Shown: one piece after another, positions 8,580-16,839 of the stretch
How the letters are laid out: every line of letters begins with the position of its first letter
Numbering within the stretch: the stretch's first letter is position 1
From: Candidatus Bipolaricaulota bacterium
GTDB lineage: Bacteria > Bipolaricaulota > Bipolaricaulia > UBA7950 > UBA9294
Assembly (NCBI GenBank): GCA_028278555.1
Contig: JANQEA010000035.1
Span: 340,089-404,088 of the forward strand
Length of the DNA: 64,000 nucleotides
Reading direction: 5' to 3'
Made by a program: the position numbers and the translations under genes
Notes under the pieces: model-generated
What the model was told of the DNA's origin: nothing
The model's input: only the letters and a program-made list of their open reading frames with translations
The model's database searches: none

Positions 8580-8615
8580 TTGACAGGCCGGGGTATCGCA
8601 GTAGAATGAACTGCG
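8580..8615 (+). promoter_or_regulatory. Promoter and overlapping operator of the MNT/HEPN module
   Basis: TTGACA (8580-8585) and TAGAAT (8602-8607) are 16 bases apart. A perfect inverted repeat CGCAGT (8597-8602) / ACTGCG (8610-8615) straddles the -10 box, and another GCAGT follows. The antitoxin next to it has an N-terminal winged helix, so it probably represses its own promoter here. Confidence 0.65.
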
Positions 8616-8647
8616 GTTGCAGTAAAAAATACTCCGAAGGAGGCTGG

Positions 8648-9220
8648 ATGCTTTCCCAGCTCCTGGGGTCAAGACTACGAGCACGTGTCATCGGTTGGCT
8701 CTTCACCCACCCTGACGAGCGCTTCTACGTGAGGCAGCTCACCGAGCTTCTCTCCGAGGACTCGACGAACTTGAGCCGCGAACTTGCACGCCTGGAATCG
8801 ATCGGCGTTCTCACTTCCGAACGCGAAGGGCAACAGAAGTACTATCGGCCGAATCCACGCTCCTCGATCTTCGACGAGCTGAAGGGCCTTGCGATCAAAA
8901 CTGTCGGCGTGGCCGATGTCCTTCGTCGAGCACTCGAACCGCATCGTGAGAGCATCCAGGTTGCGTATCTCTTCGGGAGCTTCGCTCGGCAGGAACAGAC
9001 GGCGGAGAGCGACATCGATCTGATGATCGTCGGGGATGTGGACGAGGTCCGTCTTCAGGACGCGATTGCTACGGCGGAGGACGAGCTTCGCCGAACAGTC
9101 AACTATTCCTTGCTGGCTCTGGAGGAATACGCTGAGAAGAGCTCGAGCGACAGTGGCTTCGTCGCCTCCGTGGCGCAGGGCCCGAAGATCGTTGTCTTGG
9201 GAACGCTCGATGTCGATTGA
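8648..9220 (+). CDS. Winged-helix/nucleotidyltransferase (MNT) antitoxin
   Basis: The protein has 190 aa from the ATG at 8648 (GAAGGAGG upstream). Residues 1-75 form an ArsR-like winged helix (FYVRQLTELLSEDSTNLSRE, then a wing with GQQKYY). Residues 100-190 are a minimal nucleotidyltransferase domain with GSF at 110-112 and the metal Asp pair D122-I-D124. In MNT-HEPN modules the MNT protein inactivates the HEPN RNase, in studied cases by AMPylation. Here a DNA-binding domain is fused, which suggests autoregulation through the inverted repeat over its promoter. The next gene overlaps it by 11 bases. Confidence 0.88.
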   Translation: MLSQLLGSRLRARVIGWLFTHPDERFYVRQLTELLSEDSTNLSRELARLESIGVLTSEREGQQKYYRPNPRSSIFDELKGLAIKTVGVADVLRRALEPHRESIQVAYLFGSFARQEQTAESDIDLMIVGDVDEVRLQDAIATAEDELRRTVNYSLLALEEYAEKSSSDSGFVASVAQGPKIVVLGTLDVD

Positions 9221-9635
9221 CGATCTGCTGCGGGAACACAGGATCTACAGGCATCAGGCCGATGATGGCGACATCCGTGGTTTGGTCGAGCGTGCTGAGG
9301 ATGATCTGGCATCTGCCGAGCACATGCTTGAGCAAGACGCGGGCTGGGCGCTCTCCATCGCGTACAACGACGTCCTGCGGTCCGCGCGAGCGCTTATCTT
9401 CGCACACGGCTTCCGGCCGGCAAGTCACGAGGGGCACAAGAACACGTTCGCCATCCTTCGCGAGATTGCTTCGGGGAATCAGACGCAGCTCATCTCCTAC
9501 TTCGATCGGATTCGCGTGAAACGCCATCGTGCCCTCTACGACGCTGAGGTCCGAACGAGTCGCACGGAAGCTGAAACGCTCATCGAGCAAACCCGGAGCT
9601 TCCTCGATTGGGTCAAGGGAGAACTCCGAATCTAG
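9210..9635 (+). CDS. HEPN-domain toxin (putative RNase) of MNT/HEPN pair
   Basis: The protein has 141 aa and starts inside the MNT gene, so it is translationally coupled. It is an all-helical HEPN protein: the AYNDVLRSARALIFAHGFRP segment is typical of the dimer core. Near the C-terminus RIRVKRHRALYD supplies the R(x4-6)H motif (R100 to H106) of HEPN ribonucleases. It would cleave RNA when released from the antitoxin. The module with its own promoter lies exactly between two copies of the 3' end of the SPT gene, which marks it as an inserted cargo. Confidence 0.88.
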   Translation: MSIDDLLREHRIYRHQADDGDIRGLVERAEDDLASAEHMLEQDAGWALSIAYNDVLRSARALIFAHGFRPASHEGHKNTFAILREIASGNQTQLISYFDRIRVKRHRALYDAEVRTSRTEAETLIEQTRSFLDWVKGELRI

Positions 9636-9640
9636 CGGCG

Positions 9641-9703
9641 CAGATGGACCGCGTGATCGACACCTTCACCGCTGTTGGGAAGGAACACGGGCTGATCGGG
9701 TAG
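9641..9703 (+). repeat. Second copy of the SPT gene 3' end
   Basis: These 63 bases align without gaps to 8485-8547, the last 21 codons including stop of the SPT-like gene. About 10 differences are visible, mostly synonymous; the peptide reads QMDRVIDTFTAVGKEHGLIG against QMDRVIDAFTAVGREHGLIG. The toxin-antitoxin module lies between the copies. Because changes are mostly silent, the extra copy evolved under coding selection and then was displaced, as when an element carries its own replacement gene end. Confidence 0.88.
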
Positions 9704-9917
9704 CTCTTCGCGGACGGAAGCATACCTCTGGACTAGCTGCCGATGTGCTTGTCATGCTCCCGGAGCTGAGTAGCAATCATGCGGCTGGCGATGGTGGGCG
9801 AAGCAACGCGTAATCCAGGCTCGCGCGAAGCAACCAAGAATCGTCTCCCAAGAACGGGAAGACCGATGCTAACTGGTGTTCGGGAATGGGGAGTGAAAGA
9901 GGGACTCGGGGGCGGAA

Positions 9918-9946
9918 TTGGGCTTCCCTTGCATAAGCCTTATAGT
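9918..9946 (+). promoter_or_regulatory. Sigma-70-type promoter for the 106-aa membrane protein
   Basis: TTGGGC (9918-9923) and TATAGT (9941-9946) are separated by 17 bases, and the start codon is 37 bases downstream. The -35 box is weak, the -10 box good. Confidence 0.5.
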
Positions 9947-9983
9947 AGATAGATCCTAGTTCAGTACATCTATAGGAGGAAGT

Positions 9984-10304
9984 ATGGATACAACTGTAGG
10001 TCTAGCTTCGCTGATGTTTTCGTTGTTTTTCGGTTTCATATCTCTGCTGGGTGACGCGGGGACATCTCAGCAGACCTTGCGTCGCTTGTTCGGGTTCCTG
10101 CGCATTGGGAGCCTGCTCTTCCCCTACGCAATGGCTGTAAGCGCGTTGAAAGCTGGGCTGTCCGTTCAAGAACGTGTCCTTCTCTGGTTGCTCTGTGCCT
10201 TCTCAGTTGTCCTGTTCTTCGTTCTCTGGAGTCTTGCCTCCGGGAAGCTCAGGCAGCACTTCCGGAATGCACTCCGTGCGACCCTGCGGAACGAGGGGGA
10301 ATAA
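9984..10304 (+). CDS. Small membrane protein, unknown function
   Basis: The ATG follows AGGAGG closely. The 106-aa product has three hydrophobic segments: about residues 5-24 (ASLMFSLFFGFISLLG), 40-58 and 65-86 (VLLWLLCAFSVVLFFVLWSL). The basic tail (RQHFRNALRATLRNEGE) should lie in the cytoplasm. I recognise no family. It lies just past the SPT/toxin junction in a stretch lower in GC than the window average, so it may be part of accessory DNA. Confidence 0.7.
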   Translation: MDTTVGLASLMFSLFFGFISLLGDAGTSQQTLRRLFGFLRIGSLLFPYAMAVSALKAGLSVQERVLLWLLCAFSVVLFFVLWSLASGKLRQHFRNALRATLRNEGE

Positions 10305-10337
10305 GCGAGTGGTCAACAACTCCACCGAGAACAGTGG

Positions 10338-10760
10338 TTAGCTTTTCCGGGCCGACTTGCCCTCTGTCTTCACAAGCAAAGACTTGAAGTCTCTTAGCGC
10401 TTCTTCGTCGAGAGACTTACGGAGCTCTTCCGAAAGCTGCTTGGCGAGCTTCACATCGCGTGCCTCAAGCACTTGCGCACGATGGACGCGGAATACGCCG
10501 ACGATGACACCAACACTCAGCCCTCCAACAGCCAAGAGCATCGCCCTCTCTGTTGCACCGATGGAAGGCTGAATCGCTCTGTAGAAGGCAGTAGCTGGTA
10601 ATAGCATGAAGCCAAGCAATGAACTCCAGAAGACTAGCATATAGGCTGCCAGAAGCTGTGGGCGCGATCGCGCGCGAAGGGCTCTCGCACCTATGGAAAG
10701 GTCTCCGGTAATCAAGATGGCGAAAACAAGTACTGAGAAGCCGATCAAGATGTCACTCAT
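10338..10760 (-). CDS. Small membrane protein with cytoplasmic helical tail
   Basis: The frame allows a start at 10781, but MSDILIGF at 10760 overlaps the stop of the upstream gene (ATGAGTGA), which favours coupling. The product is 140 aa. Four hydrophobic segments occupy about residues 2-100. The rest is a charged amphipathic helix (EARDVKLAKQLSEELRKSL) ending in a Lys-rich tail, probably a coiled coil. I do not recognise a family. It forms a two-gene operon with the PLD-like protein before it, so the membrane protein may anchor or respond to that partner. Confidence 0.65.
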   Translation of the reverse strand: MSDILIGFSVLVFAILITGDLSIGARALRARSRPQLLAAYMLVFWSSLLGFMLLPATAFYRAIQPSIGATERAMLLAVGGLSVGVIVGVFRVHRAQVLEARDVKLAKQLSEELRKSLDEEALRDFKSLLVKTEGKSARKS

Positions 10761-11235
10761 CGTTGCCCCCAGAATCGCCATTCGCCAATCCTTCTGTCAG
10801 ATCGCAATATAGTTCAGTAGCCGTCACCGGGTCACGGTAGAGGCTGAAGTACCCGGTCGGAATGGGTGAGACGTCGCCATCGACTTTGGGGAATCGCTCT
10901 GCCCAGACGTACTTCCTGTCTGCAACCCCGTAGCTTCGATGGACCAACCCGTGTGTAGTGAGAATCTGAAGGTCTTCGGTGGCCATCCTCTGGAGTTTTG
11001 CCGCTACCGGGCCAGAGATTACCAGAACCACTCTGACCCCTCGGCTCAAAGCCCGTGTCAGGCTTCGGAGGAATCGTAGCTCCTCAAGGTAGCGGCCCGC
11101 GTCTGGGCCAATGAGAAGATAGACATCCTGTTGGGCGTAGTCGAGCAATCTGGACAGATCCGCTGCAGAAGAGCGCGCCAGGCGTCCATCGATCAGACGA
11201 TCTCGGAATCGAACTACTACTCCCCGGATACCCAT
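10753..11235 (-). CDS. Hypothetical protein resembling a catalytically inactive PLD-like domain
   Basis: The product is 160 aa. A central stretch (DVYLLIGPDAGRYLEELRFLR, then RGVRVVLVISGP) looks like one half of a PLD-fold domain, as in TrmB C-terminal sensors or MIT-PLD proteins, but no HxKx4D motif is present. So it may sense or bind rather than cut phosphodiesters. It is coupled to a small membrane protein by an 8-base overlap. The assignment is weak; it could also be a Rossmann-like protein of unknown family. Lower GC than the flanks suggests acquired DNA. Confidence 0.5.
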   Translation of the reverse strand: MGIRGVVVRFRDRLIDGRLARSSAADLSRLLDYAQQDVYLLIGPDAGRYLEELRFLRSLTRALSRGVRVVLVISGPVAAKLQRMATEDLQILTTHGLVHRSYGVADRKYVWAERFPKVDGDVSPIPTGYFSLYRDPVTATELYCDLTEGLANGDSGGNDE

Positions 11236-11497
11236 ATCGGATGCTCCAGCTGACGCTACAGGAGTTGCGTCATGAAAGCAAGGTCGTGAGTCTCCTCGGA
11301 TAGCGGGCAGCTGCGGAGTGCAAGGGTGAGTTGCAGGAGTTGGGCGAGTATCAGGATTCGAGGGCAGACGTACTCGCTAGGCATCTGCGGTCTTGCGCTG
11401 CTCTTCAGGGAATGAGTTTGCGCCCTACCTCGAATACCACTCCTCGAACTCCTTGACAAACGGATCGCGCAGTGTATGATTCGTCCTCTATTGGATA

Positions 11498-11509
11498 CGT
11501 CTTATATAA
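11498..11509. promoter_or_regulatory. Palindrome upstream of padR-like gene, candidate operator
   Basis: TCTTATATAAGA is a perfect 12-bp palindrome 27 bases before the PadR-family start codon. PadR proteins often bind AT-rich dyads in their own promoters, so autoregulation of the exporter operon is likely. A TTGACA at 11453-11458 may be a -35 box, but no well-spaced -10 box is clear. Confidence 0.45.
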
Positions 11510-11536
11510 GATCGATCTATTACAGGGAGGAACGAG

Positions 11537-12133
11537 ATGCACCTCGAACACGCGATTCTCGGGTTCCTGAACTACCAGCCTTGGACGGGCTACGAGCTGA
11601 AACGAATCTTCGACATGTCGATCCGGCACTTCTGGCCGGCCGACCAAAGTCAGATCTACAAGACGCTGGCCCGCCTGGCCGATCAGGGATTGGCCGAAGC
11701 GGAGATCGTTCCCCAGGAGGGACGCCCGAACCGCAAGGTCTATCACATCACCGATGCCGGGCGTGAGGCCTTCCAGGAGGCCCAGCGGCAACCGGCAGCG
11801 GAAGCGGAAATCCGTGAGCCCTTTCTGATCCACGTCTTCTTTGGGGGCTTCCTGAATGACGACCAGGTGATTGCACAGCTCGAGGCCAAGGCCGAGGAGC
11901 TACGCGCTCACCGAGACCAACTGCTCGAGCTCTCCGCGCAACCGCTTCATGGCGAGGGCGGGCAAGCGCCCGCACGGGACCGCTTCTTCTGGTTCCTGAC
12001 CCTCGATTGCGGGCTTTGGGATGCGCAGGCCTCGCTCGACTGGGTCGAGGAGACGATCGAACGGATTCGAAACAAGGACTACACATCCGGCGAGACGGGG
12101 GCCGTGCTCCCGCCGCCGAGGAGGAAGCGATGA
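11537..12133 (+). CDS. PadR-family transcriptional regulator of the exporter operon
   Basis: The product is 198 aa. The N-terminal winged helix (LEHAILGFLNYQPWTGYELKR, then QIYKTLARLADQGL and a wing GRPNRKVYHIT) is the PadR fold. The C-terminal half is the helical Vir_act_alpha_C-type dimer domain. An AGGGAGGAACGAG ribosome site precedes the ATG. It overlaps the ABC ATPase start by ATGA, so it heads the exporter operon and likely represses it until a ligand binds. The palindrome just upstream is a plausible site. Confidence 0.92.
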   Translation: MHLEHAILGFLNYQPWTGYELKRIFDMSIRHFWPADQSQIYKTLARLADQGLAEAEIVPQEGRPNRKVYHITDAGREAFQEAQRQPAAEAEIREPFLIHVFFGGFLNDDQVIAQLEAKAEELRAHRDQLLELSAQPLHGEGGQAPARDRFFWFLTLDCGLWDAQASLDWVEETIERIRNKDYTSGETGAVLPPPRRKR

Positions 12134-12867
12134 CGATTCAGGCAACAGCAGGTCCCGTGGTCGAAGCCCGGGATCTGGTCAAGCACTACAAGACGGGCGG
12201 AGAGACGGTCGAGGCGCTGCGCGGCGTCGACTTCCGCGTCGACTCCGGAGACTTCGTGGCCATCCACGGTCCTTCCGGATCGGGGAAGACGACCTTCCTC
12301 AACATGGTCGGATGCATCGACAAGCCGACGTCGGGCGAACTCCTCGTCTACGGCCAGTCGACGGCGACGATGTCCGAGGGGAAGCTGGCGACGCTGCGGC
12401 GGGACAGGATCGGGCTCGTCTTCCAGGTCTTCAACCTGATCCCCGTGCTCTCAACCTACGAGAACATCGAGTATCCGCTCTTGCTCCAAGGGGTTCCGCG
12501 ACGGCAGCGGCAGGAACGCGTGCGGAAGCTGATCGAAGCCGTCGGCCTCGAGAAGGAACACCGTCGCCGGCCGGACAAGCTCTCCGGCGGGCAGCGGCAG
12601 CGCGTCGCCCTGGCGCGTGCGCTGATCACCGAGACACACCTCGTGCTCGCCGACGAGCCGACGGGAAACCTCGACACGGAGACGAGCAAGCGAATCCTCG
12701 GGATCATGCAGTCGTTGAACGAGAACCGCGACGTCGCCTTCGTTGTCGTGACGCACGACCCGATGGTAGGCGGCTACGCGAAGCGGACGCTCGAAATCTG
12801 CGACGGCCGTCTCTCGCGCGATGACGTCGCGATGCCGGCCGATCGCATCCGAACGGAGGCGAGCTAG
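12130..12867 (+). CDS. ABC transporter ATPase, MacB/LolD type
   Basis: The ATG at 12130 overlaps the PadR stop, giving a 245-aa protein. Walker A is GPSGSGKTT, the Q-loop lies in GLVFQVFNLIP, the signature is LSGGQRQRVALARAL and Walker B is LVLADEPTGNLD. It belongs to the LolD/MacB/FtsE subfamily, which drives mechanotransmission rather than classical import. Two FtsX-type permeases and a LolA-like protein follow, so the complex likely moves a lipid-linked or periplasmic substrate outward. Confidence 0.95.
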   Translation: MTIQATAGPVVEARDLVKHYKTGGETVEALRGVDFRVDSGDFVAIHGPSGSGKTTFLNMVGCIDKPTSGELLVYGQSTATMSEGKLATLRRDRIGLVFQVFNLIPVLSTYENIEYPLLLQGVPRRQRQERVRKLIEAVGLEKEHRRRPDKLSGGQRQRVALARALITETHLVLADEPTGNLDTETSKRILGIMQSLNENRDVAFVVVTHDPMVGGYAKRTLEICDGRLSRDDVAMPADRIRTEAS

Positions 12868-12868
12868 C

Positions 12869-14077
12869 ATGTGGCTGAAGCTTGCGCTCCGAAACGTCCT
12901 GCGCAGCCCGCGCCGGACCGCACTCAGCCTCGCGATCATCGCCCTCGGAACGGGGATGCTCTTCGCGGTCAACGGCTTCGTTCGCTACATGAACACCGGC
13001 CTGATGGAGGGGACGATCGAGCAGTACGGAAACCTCCAGATCGCCGATGCCGATCTCTGGGCACGGGCGGAGGATCGCGACGAGACGCTCCTCGACTCGG
13101 CCCGTGCCGCGCAGGCCGCGGCCTGGCTTGACGAGCAGCCGGAGGTCTCCGGCTACGCGTCTCAGCTGACATTCACCAGCCAGATTCAACGAGGCTCCGA
13201 CACGAGCCTCCTCTTCGGGATTGGCGTTGACCCGGCCAACCGCGTGCTCGAAGGATTTGAGATCGTGAGGGGAGAGGATCTTCAGCCGGGCGAGTCGGGA
13301 ACGATCATGATCGGTCGGCTCTTGGCCGACAACCTCGAGATCGTGCCCGGCGACTATGTGACGCTGCTGATCGCGACAGTTGGCGGCTCGTTCAACACGG
13401 GACGCCTCCGCGTCGTCGGCGTCTTCCGCGCCTTCGAGGAGATCTTCGAGAGCCAGTTCGCCTACGTTCCGCTGACGACGGCGCAGATGCTTCTCAACAC
13501 GAGCTCGGTCGACAAGATCGTGGTCAAGCTCGAGGAGGTCGATCAGACCGACACCGTGGCCGCGGCGCTTCGAACGACGCTTGCCGACTCCGGCCTTGGA
13601 CTTGAGCTTCGAACCTGGGAAGAGTTGGGCACTGAGTACAAGCAGACGAAGGCGATGTTCGACTTCATCCTCGGGGCGGTCAGCCTCGGAATCTTCGTCC
13701 TCGTCTTCTTCAGCATCCTCGAGGTGCTGACGATGTCGTTCATGGAGCGGATGCGCGAGGTGGGCACGATCCGCGCGATCGGCACGAAGCGAAAGCACGT
13801 CTTCCGCCTCTTCCTGACCGAGGGCGTGGTGCTCGGCCTGATCGGCGGCATGATCGGGATCTTCGTCGGGCTCGGCCTCGGCGCGCTCGTCAACAACAGC
13901 GGCGTCGGATGGATGCCGCCCGGCTCAGTCGAGGAAATCCCGATGTTGGTGGCGTTGGCGCCGATCGGCGCGATTGCACCGATCGTCGTCGCGATCCTGT
14001 CGACGCTCGTATCGGCCGTCTTTCCCGCCATGCACGCCTCGCGCCTGCGAGTCGTGGATGCGCTGCGGAGCTCGTAG
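12869..14077 (+). CDS. FtsX-like ABC permease, MacB family (first of pair)
   Basis: The ATG at 12869 lies one base after the ATPase stop; the product has 402 aa. A first membrane helix (RTALSLAIIALGTGMLFAVNGF) is followed by a periplasmic MacB_PCD domain of about 225 residues, then three helices with the FtsX-type FSILEVLTMSFMERMREVGTIRAIGTKRKHVF region split by short loops. The pattern is the usual 1+3 topology of type VII ABC exporters. It would pair with the next gene as a heterodimer. Confidence 0.93.
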   Translation: MWLKLALRNVLRSPRRTALSLAIIALGTGMLFAVNGFVRYMNTGLMEGTIEQYGNLQIADADLWARAEDRDETLLDSARAAQAAAWLDEQPEVSGYASQLTFTSQIQRGSDTSLLFGIGVDPANRVLEGFEIVRGEDLQPGESGTIMIGRLLADNLEIVPGDYVTLLIATVGGSFNTGRLRVVGVFRAFEEIFESQFAYVPLTTAQMLLNTSSVDKIVVKLEEVDQTDTVAAALRTTLADSGLGLELRTWEELGTEYKQTKAMFDFILGAVSLGIFVLVFFSILEVLTMSFMERMREVGTIRAIGTKRKHVFRLFLTEGVVLGLIGGMIGIFVGLGLGALVNNSGVGWMPPGSVEEIPMLVALAPIGAIAPIVVAILSTLVSAVFPAMHASRLRVVDALRSS

Positions 14078-14092
14078 CGGAAGGAGGAAACC

Positions 14093-15304
14093 ATGTTCAA
14101 GATTGCACTACGAAATGTCTTCCGCAACCGGCGGCGGTCGCTTCTGAGTTTCACAATCATCGGATTGGGAGGAGCCATGCTCTTCCTCGTCAGCGGCTAC
14201 GTGGCCGACAGCCTCACCTCGATGGAGGAGGGGATGGCGGCCGGCTACGGGCACCTTCAGATTGCCGATAGCGGCTTCTGGGACCGAAGCGAGGAGCCGG
14301 CCGAGTATCTGCTTCAGCCCGACCGCGTGGCTGCGATTGGGGGAATCCTCGCCGAACAGGCGGAGACGGTCAGCTGGACGAAGCAGCTCGACTTCACAGG
14401 CCTGGTCGGAAACGCCGACAAGACGGCGATGGTCCTTGGGACCGGGGTCGAGATCGGCAATACGACGACCGATCCGATCGACCCGATGCTCGTGAGCGGG
14501 AGACCCGTGCCGAGCGAGGACGCGAGGGAGATCCTGCTCGGACGGCTGCTTGCCGAGCGGCTCGATGCCGAACCGGGCGACCGGATCAACATCGCCGGGT
14601 TCACGGTCACCGAGTCGCTGAACGCGATGACGGTCGGCGTGGCCGGCGCATTCGCCTTCTTCAACGTGCAGATGGAGGAGCAGATGACCTTCGTCCCGCT
14701 CTCGCTTGCGCAGACCCTCCTGCGCACGGATGGCGTCGACAAGGTCATCGTCGAACTCTCCGGGCTCGACGCCGTCGAAGCGTCGGCAGCCGCGCTGCAG
14801 GCGTCGTTCGATGCCACAGGCCTCGGCGTCGAGGTCAGGGCGTGGCATGAGATTGCGCCCTACTACAACGAGATGAAGACGTTCTACGAGGCGCTTCAAG
14901 GCCTCTCGACCATGGGCGTCTTCGGGCTCGCCTTTTTCGGGATCATGCAGGTCCTGACGATGTCGTTCATGGAGCGGACGCGCGAAGTTGGCACGATTCG
15001 CGCCGTCGGCACCAAGCGGTGGCAGGTCTTCAGCAGTTTCGTGTTGGAAGCCGGTCTGCTCGGCGTCCTCGGAGGGATCCTGGCCGTCGGCCTCGGTTTC
15101 GGACTCGGAGCCGCCGTCAATGCGGCCAACCTTGGATGGATGTACCCGGGCGCCACCGAACCGGCACCCGTTGGTGTTCAGTTGGCCCTTGGCAACGCGA
15201 TCGTCCCGCTGTTGGTGGCGATCGTCGCGGCTGTGCTCTCGGCCATCTACCCAGCGCTTCACGCGGCACGAACCAATGTCGTGAAAGCGCTTCACTACGT
15301 ATAG
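14093..15304 (+). CDS. FtsX-like ABC permease, MacB family (second of pair)
   Basis: The product has 403 aa and is paralogous to the preceding gene: LRNVFRNRRRSLLSF at the start, a similar EGMAAGYGHLQIADSGFW block, and MSFMERTREVGTIRAVGTKR near the end. It has one N-terminal and three C-terminal helices around a periplasmic domain. A GGAAGGAGG site precedes the ATG after a 15-base gap. The pair arose by duplication and presumably forms the membrane heterodimer. Confidence 0.93.
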   Translation: MFKIALRNVFRNRRRSLLSFTIIGLGGAMLFLVSGYVADSLTSMEEGMAAGYGHLQIADSGFWDRSEEPAEYLLQPDRVAAIGGILAEQAETVSWTKQLDFTGLVGNADKTAMVLGTGVEIGNTTTDPIDPMLVSGRPVPSEDAREILLGRLLAERLDAEPGDRINIAGFTVTESLNAMTVGVAGAFAFFNVQMEEQMTFVPLSLAQTLLRTDGVDKVIVELSGLDAVEASAAALQASFDATGLGVEVRAWHEIAPYYNEMKTFYEALQGLSTMGVFGLAFFGIMQVLTMSFMERTREVGTIRAVGTKRWQVFSSFVLEAGLLGVLGGILAVGLGFGLGAAVNAANLGWMYPGATEPAPVGVQLALGNAIVPLLVAIVAAVLSAIYPALHAARTNVVKALHYV

Positions 15305-15327
15305 ACATGAGATTCCTAGGAGGACTG

Positions 15328-16116
15328 ATGAAGAACCGAATCAAGAAGCAGACGATGTTGATGCTGGCGCTCGCGTTGGTCGCGGGCCTGACGATGACGG
15401 CGATTGCGCAGGAACCGACAGACGCGGAGATTCTTCGCGCGATCGACGAGGCGCGGTTCCTCGAGGCGGACTACGTCTCCGAAGTCATGGAGATCGTCGC
15501 AACTCGGCCGGGCGAAGAGGAGCAGGAAGCGGCTGTCCGGATCTCTTACGGGACGATCGCAGGAGACGTCTTCCGGCTCCGAATCGACAACCTTGCACCG
15601 GAAGAGAACGTCGGTCAGTCGTTCCTGATCCTCGAGGACGAGTCGGTCTTGCTCTGCACACCGGGTCTCGAGATGCCGCTTGCGATCTCCGGTGGGACGA
15701 GCGTCTTCGGCGACTCGACGGTCAGCACGACCGCCGGGATCCAGTTCGAGAATGACTATGAGATCCTTAGCCGGGCCGAGGACGAGTTCGACGGCGCACA
15801 GGTCCTCCGGATCGAAGTGCAGGGGATCGTCGAAGGGCTCGCCTATCCGACGGCGACGGTCTGGGTCGATCCGGAGACATTCCGGCCGCTGCAGGTCGTC
15901 CTCTACGCGCTCTCCGGTGATCCGCTCAATCGGATCACCTACGACGAGTACGCCGAGCTCGATGGCGACCAGTACTTGGTGAAACAGACGATCGAGACGT
16001 TGCTGTTCGACGACTTCTCGACGGTGCTGACGATCACCGAGATCAGCACCGAGCTGCTCGTCGAAGGGCTCCTCGATCCGGAGACGTTCTGCCGACCGGA
16101 ATCCGAAGACGAATGA
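15328..16116 (+). CDS. LolA-like outer-membrane lipoprotein-sorting protein
   Basis: The ATG at 15328 follows CTAGGAGG. The 262-aa product has a signal peptide (KKQTMLMLALALVAGLTMTAIAQ, cleavage near residue 25) and a beta-rich body. ADYVSEVMEIVATRPGEE and the later YPTATVWVDPETFRPLQVVLY are typical of the LolA-like family PF17131 that travels with MacB/LolCDE-like exporters. It would carry a lipid or lipoprotein across the periplasm from the exporter. It is the last gene of the operon. Confidence 0.85.
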   Translation: MKNRIKKQTMLMLALALVAGLTMTAIAQEPTDAEILRAIDEARFLEADYVSEVMEIVATRPGEEEQEAAVRISYGTIAGDVFRLRIDNLAPEENVGQSFLILEDESVLLCTPGLEMPLAISGGTSVFGDSTVSTTAGIQFENDYEILSRAEDEFDGAQVLRIEVQGIVEGLAYPTATVWVDPETFRPLQVVLYALSGDPLNRITYDEYAELDGDQYLVKQTIETLLFDDFSTVLTITEISTELLVEGLLDPETFCRPESEDE

Positions 16117-16155
16117 AGCGAGAAGCCGAAACGAGGATCGAACCGTGAGCGAATC

Positions 16156-16839
16156 GTGACCGAGCGAACCCTCCTCAGTTGGAGCAGCGGGAAGGACAGC
16201 GCGTGGGCGCTTCACGTCCTGCGGAACGATCCGGCGTTCGACGTTTGCGGCCTGTTCAGCCTGATCTCGTCCGACAAGGATCGCGTCTCGATGCACGGGG
16301 TCCGGACCGAGGTGCTCCGACTGCAGGCGGAAGCGGCAGGCCTTCCGCTCCGGCTGATTCGGATCCCGAATCCCTGCCCGAACGAGGAGTACGCGAGGGT
16401 GATGCAGCGCTTCGTCGATGAAGCGCTGCGAGACGGGGTCGAGTGCATGGCGTTCGGGGATCTGTACCTCGAAGACGTCCGCGCGTACCGAGAGGACCGA
16501 TTGAAGGGGACTGGCATCGCGCCGGTCTTCCCCCTCTGGCGGTGCCCGACGGAGGGACTTGCTCGCGAGATGTTCGCCTCCGGACTCCGGGCGATCGTCA
16601 CGGCGGTCGATCCGGGTCGACTCTCGGCATCGTTTGTCGGGCGCGAATGGTCAGCCGAGCTGATCGATGAGCTTCCCGATGGCGTTGATCCATGCGGCGA
16701 GAACGGAGAGTTCCACACCGTGGTCGTCGCCGGTCCGATGTTCCGCGAAGAGATCGACGTTCGCCTCGGCGAGGTGATCGAAGCGGAGCATATCGCGTTC
16801 GCCGACGTGCGTTCTACTGCTTCTCTGTCGCCTCGGTGA
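16156..16839 (+). CDS. Dph6-like/DUF71 ATP-binding protein (adenine nucleotide alpha hydrolase fold)
   Basis: The product has 227 aa from GTG 16156. The PP-loop is SWSSGKDSAWAL near residues 8-19. The GDLYLEDVRAYREDRL block and the GENGEFHTVV motif are hallmarks of the DUF71/diphthine-ammonia-ligase family. Bacteria lack diphthamide on EF-G, so bacterial members probably ligate ammonia to another carboxylate, or act in cofactor chemistry; the substrate is unknown. Its 3' end overlaps the convergent next gene by 26 bases. Confidence 0.9.
   Translation: MTERTLLSWSSGKDSAWALHVLRNDPAFDVCGLFSLISSDKDRVSMHGVRTEVLRLQAEAAGLPLRLIRIPNPCPNEEYARVMQRFVDEALRDGVECMAFGDLYLEDVRAYREDRLKGTGIAPVFPLWRCPTEGLAREMFASGLRAIVTAVDPGRLSASFVGREWSAELIDELPDGVDPCGENGEFHTVVVAGPMFREEIDVRLGEVIEAEHIAFADVRSTASLSPR

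Noticed and set aside
15316..16296. 326-aa minus-strand ORF opposite the LolA-like gene
   Set aside because: Its text is the complement of an intact signal-peptide gene with a strong ribosome site; no coding features of its own.
16814..16839. Overlap of convergent DUF71 and VOC genes as an error
   Set aside because: Both frames keep conserved ends, and short convergent overlaps are common.
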